Below are positions 7,898-10,270 of a DNA stretch of 10,270 nt, in pieces. This DNA is from Pelagibacteraceae bacterium (GTDB lineage Bacteria; Pseudomonadota; Alphaproteobacteria; Pelagibacterales; Pelagibacteraceae). The stretch spans positions 1-10,270 of the forward strand of contig VTPF01000019.1 in NCBI GenBank assembly GCA_008638025.1, read 5' to 3'. A program made the translations under genes and the position numbers. The notes beneath the pieces were generated by a model. The model worked only from the letters and a program-made list of their open reading frames with translations. It made no database searches and was not told the DNA's origin. How positions within the stretch are numbered: position 1 is the first letter of the stretch; every line of letters begins with the position of its first letter.

Positions 7898-8503
7898 ATG
7901 TTATTAAAAAAAACAGCAAAAATTACCTTAATTTTTTTAACTTTTTTTCTTTTATATTTTTTTTATTATTATTTACCTTCTCAAAACAAAGGTGCGATAG
8001 AAGTCGACAAAGCTGAAATTCAAAAAATTCAAACTAATGACAAAACTGAGAGCAAAAACACCTTCACAAATACCGAATACAAAAATCAGAGCAATAACGG
8101 ACAAATTTTTACAACTAGAGCAAAAGAATCTTATATCGCTCAGAACAGTCCTGATCTCATCCATTTAATTGAGCCATACTCGTTTACAACAATGAAGAAA
8201 GATCAATCATTAATTGAAATATCTTCTAAGACAGGACTATTTGATAAAGAAAAAAAAATCACCTTATATGAAAAAAATGTTGTCATTAAAAATAAAAATT
8301 ATCTTATTACTGCAAATCTAGCTAGGCATTTTTCAGAACGTAATATGATAATTATAGATGGTAACGTAGTTATGAAAGATCTAACTTTTGGATTATCTCA
8401 TGTTCTTTATTGTGATACAGTAGAAATTGATACGATTACAAATAATGCTACTGCATTTATGAAATCTAAAAAAGATAAAGTAATTGCAAAAAAATATAAA
8501 TGA
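7898..8503 (+). CDS. lptC: LPS export protein LptC, periplasmic, membrane-anchored
   Basis: LptC links the inner-membrane LptBFG extractor to the periplasmic LptA bridge and passes LPS across. Seen here: a short basic N-terminus, one strong membrane segment at about 7-26 (rich in Ile, Leu, Phe and Tyr), a polar low-complexity linker at about 28-68, and then a beta-strand-rich domain from about 70 to the end with the LptC/OstA pattern. That pattern includes TRAKESYI, IEISSKTGLFD, ITLYEKNVVI and MIIIDGNVVM. The single anchor without a signal-peptidase site favours LptC over LptA. The length of 201 residues is normal. The ATG directly follows the kdsD stop with no gap, and its own stop overlaps the lptB start as ATGA. 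Sequence identity to family members is low, so the call leans partly on gene order. Confidence 0.85.
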   Translation: MLLKKTAKITLIFLTFFLLYFFYYYLPSQNKGAIEVDKAEIQKIQTNDKTESKNTFTNTEYKNQSNNGQIFTTRAKESYIAQNSPDLIHLIEPYSFTTMKKDQSLIEISSKTGLFDKEKKITLYEKNVVIKNKNYLITANLARHFSERNMIIIDGNVVMKDLTFGLSHVLYCDTVEIDTITNNATAFMKSKKDKVIAKKYK

Positions 8504-9435
8504 AAAAAGAAAAAATTACAATTACAGCTTCTCTGGCAGCAGAAAAAAAACAAGATATGCCAAACATTTTATTACTAAAAAAAGATTCTGCGAAGGAAAG
8601 GAAAGTTCAGACTTCTAATGAAAATAAAACAAATACATTTATTTTAAAAAAAAAATTTATGATTGTAGATAATATAAAAGATAATGTATTTAGTCTTAAC
8701 CAGAATAATAACAAAGTTCTAGAAGTAATAAAAATTTCAAAATCGATAGCCAAAAAACCTATATTAAAAAATATATCCTTAAAGTTAGAACCTGGAAAAA
8801 TTGTTGGCCTGCTTGGACCTAATGGATCTGGAAAAACTACATTATTTAATTTAATTATTGGAAAAATTTTTCCTGACGAGGGAAGGATCACCTTTAATAA
8901 CGAATTAATTAACGATATGCCCATTCACTTAAGGAGCCTAAAGGGAATAAGTCTTTTAGAGCAACACAAAGGTCTTTTTGGAAACATGACGGCTGAGGAA
9001 AACTTATTTGCAATTCTTGAATTGCACATTAGAAATAAAGAAAAAATCTACGAGAGAATTGATAGCTTGCTAGCTTATTTTGATTTGGGTTACCTAAAAA
9101 ACACAAAAGCAAACTTTTTATCTGGCGGAGAATACAAAAAAGTTTCGATTCTTCAAAGAATATGTAATCCAAATATAACCACTTTATTACTAGACGAACC
9201 CTGTGCAGCCTTAGATCCTTTGTCCATTAATTCATTAAAAAACTTTATATTAGAATTAAAAAACATGGGTCTTTCAATATTAATCACGGACCATAACTAC
9301 TGGGCGATAGAATCTATTTTGGATAAGGCTTATTTGATTAAAGACGGTCAAATTTTAGTGGAGGGCACTACGGAAAAAATATCTAACGATAAAAATGCAA
9401 TTAAGTACTATCTAGGAGGAAGTTTTAGATTTTAA
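8500..9435 (+). CDS. lptB: LPS export ABC transporter ATPase LptB with N-terminal extension
   Basis: Cytoplasmic ATPase that powers LPS extraction with LptF and LptG. Motifs: Walker A GPNGSGKT (106-113), Q-loop Gln155, signature LSGGE (207-211), Walker B LLLDEP (229-234) with catalytic Glu233, and switch His265 in TDHN. The C-terminal YYLGGSFRF resembles the LptB-specific YLGEDFRL ending, which separates it from other ABC ATPases. At 311 residues it exceeds the usual ~240 because of a Lys/Asn-rich, probably disordered extension of about 72 residues before VLEVIKISKS. It is diverged: the A-loop aromatic is Ile83, the Q-loop lacks the usual LPQ proline, and Gly161 replaces the Arg after the conserved Phe160. 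The start at 8500 overlaps the lptC stop (ATGA), favouring translational coupling. In-frame ATGs at Met20 and Met54 are alternatives that would shorten the extension. No lptA lies between lptC and this gene. Confidence 0.9.
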   Translation: MKKEKITITASLAAEKKQDMPNILLLKKDSAKERKVQTSNENKTNTFILKKKFMIVDNIKDNVFSLNQNNNKVLEVIKISKSIAKKPILKNISLKLEPGKIVGLLGPNGSGKTTLFNLIIGKIFPDEGRITFNNELINDMPIHLRSLKGISLLEQHKGLFGNMTAEENLFAILELHIRNKEKIYERIDSLLAYFDLGYLKNTKANFLSGGEYKKVSILQRICNPNITTLLLDEPCAALDPLSINSLKNFILELKNMGLSILITDHNYWAIESILDKAYLIKDGQILVEGTTEKISNDKNAIKYYLGGSFRF

Positions 9436-9719
9436 TCAGGCTTTATATCTTCGTTAGATTCTTCAATATCTTTTTGATCATCCAAGCTTATAATGTCATC
9501 TGAATCAACGTCTTCAGAATTGTCAATATTGTCCAAATCTTCTATTTTCTTTTTAGGTTCTGGTTTTGTAATGATCGCAGCAGCCTGCCTTAGATTCAAA
9601 TCTTCTGGAATATATTCAACTGAACAAACTGGACATAAAATTTTACCTTTTTTGTTCATGGAATAATATTTAGTTCCACACTCGCAAAAAATTTTAATAC
9701 CCCAATTTTTATCAGCCAT
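9432..9719 (-). CDS. TIGR02300-type small zinc-ribbon protein with acidic tail
   Basis: A 95-residue protein resembling the alphaproteobacterial TIGR02300 (FYDLN-acid) family, whose function is unknown. The N-terminal half is a zinc-ribbon-like knuckle: Cys12-x-Cys14-Gly, then YYSMNKKGK where the family has FYDLN, then Cys29-x2-Cys32. The first pair is CxC rather than the usual CxxC. The C-terminal half (about 55-95) is dominated by Asp and Glu and is probably disordered. There is no signal peptide or membrane segment, so it is likely cytoplasmic. As in many alphaproteobacteria, it sits divergently beside aroA, which supports the family call. Its 3' end overlaps the lptB 3' end by 4 bases (shared TTAA). 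The motif match is imperfect, so confidence comes from cysteines, size, acidic tail and position together. Confidence 0.8.
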   Translation of the reverse strand: MADKNWGIKIFCECGTKYYSMNKKGKILCPVCSVEYIPEDLNLRQAAAIITKPEPKKKIEDLDNIDNSEDVDSDDIISLDDQKDIEESNEDIKPD

Positions 9720-9730
9720 ATATTATTAAT

Positions 9731-9759
9731 TTGTAATAATTAGAGTGCATTTATATAAT
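9731..9759 (+). promoter_or_regulatory. Strong sigma-70-like promoter for aroA, near-leaderless
   Basis: TTGTAA (9731-9736) and a perfect TATAAT (9754-9759) are separated by the ideal 17 bases. A start about seven bases after the -10 box falls near 9766, only about four bases before the aroA ATG at 9770. The message would therefore be leaderless or nearly so. An inverted TTACAA at 9764-9769 could serve as the -35 of the divergent small gene, but its -10 is weak. Confidence 0.6.
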
Positions 9760-9769
9760 TCATTTACAA

Positions 9770-10270
9770 ATGGCAAATAAAAAATGGTTTTCACCTACAA
9801 ATAACATCTCTATTCAAGGATCTATCGATCTTCCAGGGGATAAATCGGTTGGTATTAGATCAATAATTATTTTATCTCAAAGCTTTGGTATTTCCGAAAT
9901 TCACAATGTGTCTAACGGTGAAGATGTGCAAACTGCAATTCAAGCGATTAGAAAACTAAATATTACTATAAAAAAAATTGGGCCTAACTCTTATAAAGTT
10001 TTTGGTCTTGGAATTGGTTTTAAAAAATTCAAAGGAACAATAAATTTCAACAATAGCGGGACTACTTTAAGGTTGTTAACTGGATTGCTAGCCACCTCGC
10101 CAGTTAATGCAAAATTAATTGGGGACCAATCCTTGTCAGGAAGACCAATTAGAATAGTCCAATTGATGGAAAAATTTTTAGCAAGTTTTTATCCTAAAAA
10201 TAAAAATTTTTTACCAATTCAAATAAAAGGGTACGAAGATTCAATTCAAACAGAAATTAATATTAATAAG
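9770..10270 (+). CDS. aroA: 3-phosphoshikimate 1-carboxyvinyltransferase (EPSP synthase), 3' end cut
   Basis: EPSP synthase joins phosphoenolpyruvate to shikimate 3-phosphate in the shikimate pathway leading to chorismate and aromatic amino acids. The first 167 codons are present; the full protein is about 430-450 residues. Motifs: LPGDKSVGIRS (21-31) with Lys25, Ser26 and Arg30, where the family commonly reads GDKSISHR; NNSGTTLRLLTGLLA (94-108) around Gly97 and Arg101; and GDQSLSGRPI (118-127) with Arg125. Lys25, Ser26, Arg30 and Arg125 fall at substrate-binding positions. Gly97 is retained at the position equivalent to E. coli Gly96. The start gives a family-like N-terminus. In alphaproteobacteria aroA is usually followed by cmk and rpsA, which would lie beyond the window. 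Confidence 0.95.
   Translation, partial: MANKKWFSPTNNISIQGSIDLPGDKSVGIRSIIILSQSFGISEIHNVSNGEDVQTAIQAIRKLNITIKKIGPNSYKVFGLGIGFKKFKGTINFNNSGTTLRLLTGLLATSPVNAKLIGDQSLSGRPIRIVQLMEKFLASFYPKNKNFLPIQIKGYEDSIQTEININK

Noticed and set aside
8607..8924. 105-codon minus-strand open frame over the LptB N-terminal region
   Set aside because: It is antisense to the lptB extension and Walker A region, with no recognisable domain.

Overview
This window looks like a piece of a streamlined, AT-rich alphaproteobacterial genome of the SAR11/Pelagibacterales type. That assignment rests on very low GC, many Lys/Asn/Ile codons, almost no intergenic DNA, overlapping gene ends and alphaproteobacterial gene families and gene order. 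It is an inference from composition and synteny, not a proven placement. Ten protein genes cover nearly everything. There are no RNA genes, insertion sequences, CRISPR arrays or phage genes. The only non-coding gap above 100 bases is the 215-base spacer at 4327-4541.

Left part (1-4326, minus strand): a gltD-gltB operon for NADPH-dependent glutamate synthase. gltD is upstream and overlaps the gltB start by one base. gltB runs off the left edge, with 961 codons present. Centre: uppP (plus strand) diverges from gltD across the spacer and converges with a minus-strand NDUFA9-like SDR/epimerase gene; their 3' ends overlap by 11 bases. That gene in turn diverges from rnd across 47 bases.

Right part (6309-9435, plus strand): a tight unit of rnd (short RNase D), kdsD (arabinose-5-phosphate isomerase, the first step to Kdo), lptC and lptB (LPS transport). 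Spacings are 2, 0 and -4 bases. The usual alphaproteobacterial order is lptC-lptA-lptB-rpoN-hpf-ptsN. Here lptA is missing between lptC and lptB, lptB has a roughly 70-residue N-terminal extension, and rpoN is absent after it. Instead lptB converges, with a 4-base overlap, on a small zinc-ribbon/acidic-tail gene of the TIGR02300 type. That gene diverges from aroA, which is cut by the right edge.

The genes join nitrogen assimilation (GltBD), envelope building (UppP, KdsD, LptC, LptB), aromatic amino-acid synthesis (AroA) and RNA processing (RNase D). I see no undescribed multi-gene system. The points worth a second look are substitutions at conserved functional residues (UppP His to Phe, RNase D Asp to Glu, a diverged LptB), the missing lptA, a likely near-leaderless aroA message and the lack of clear Shine-Dalgarno sites throughout.
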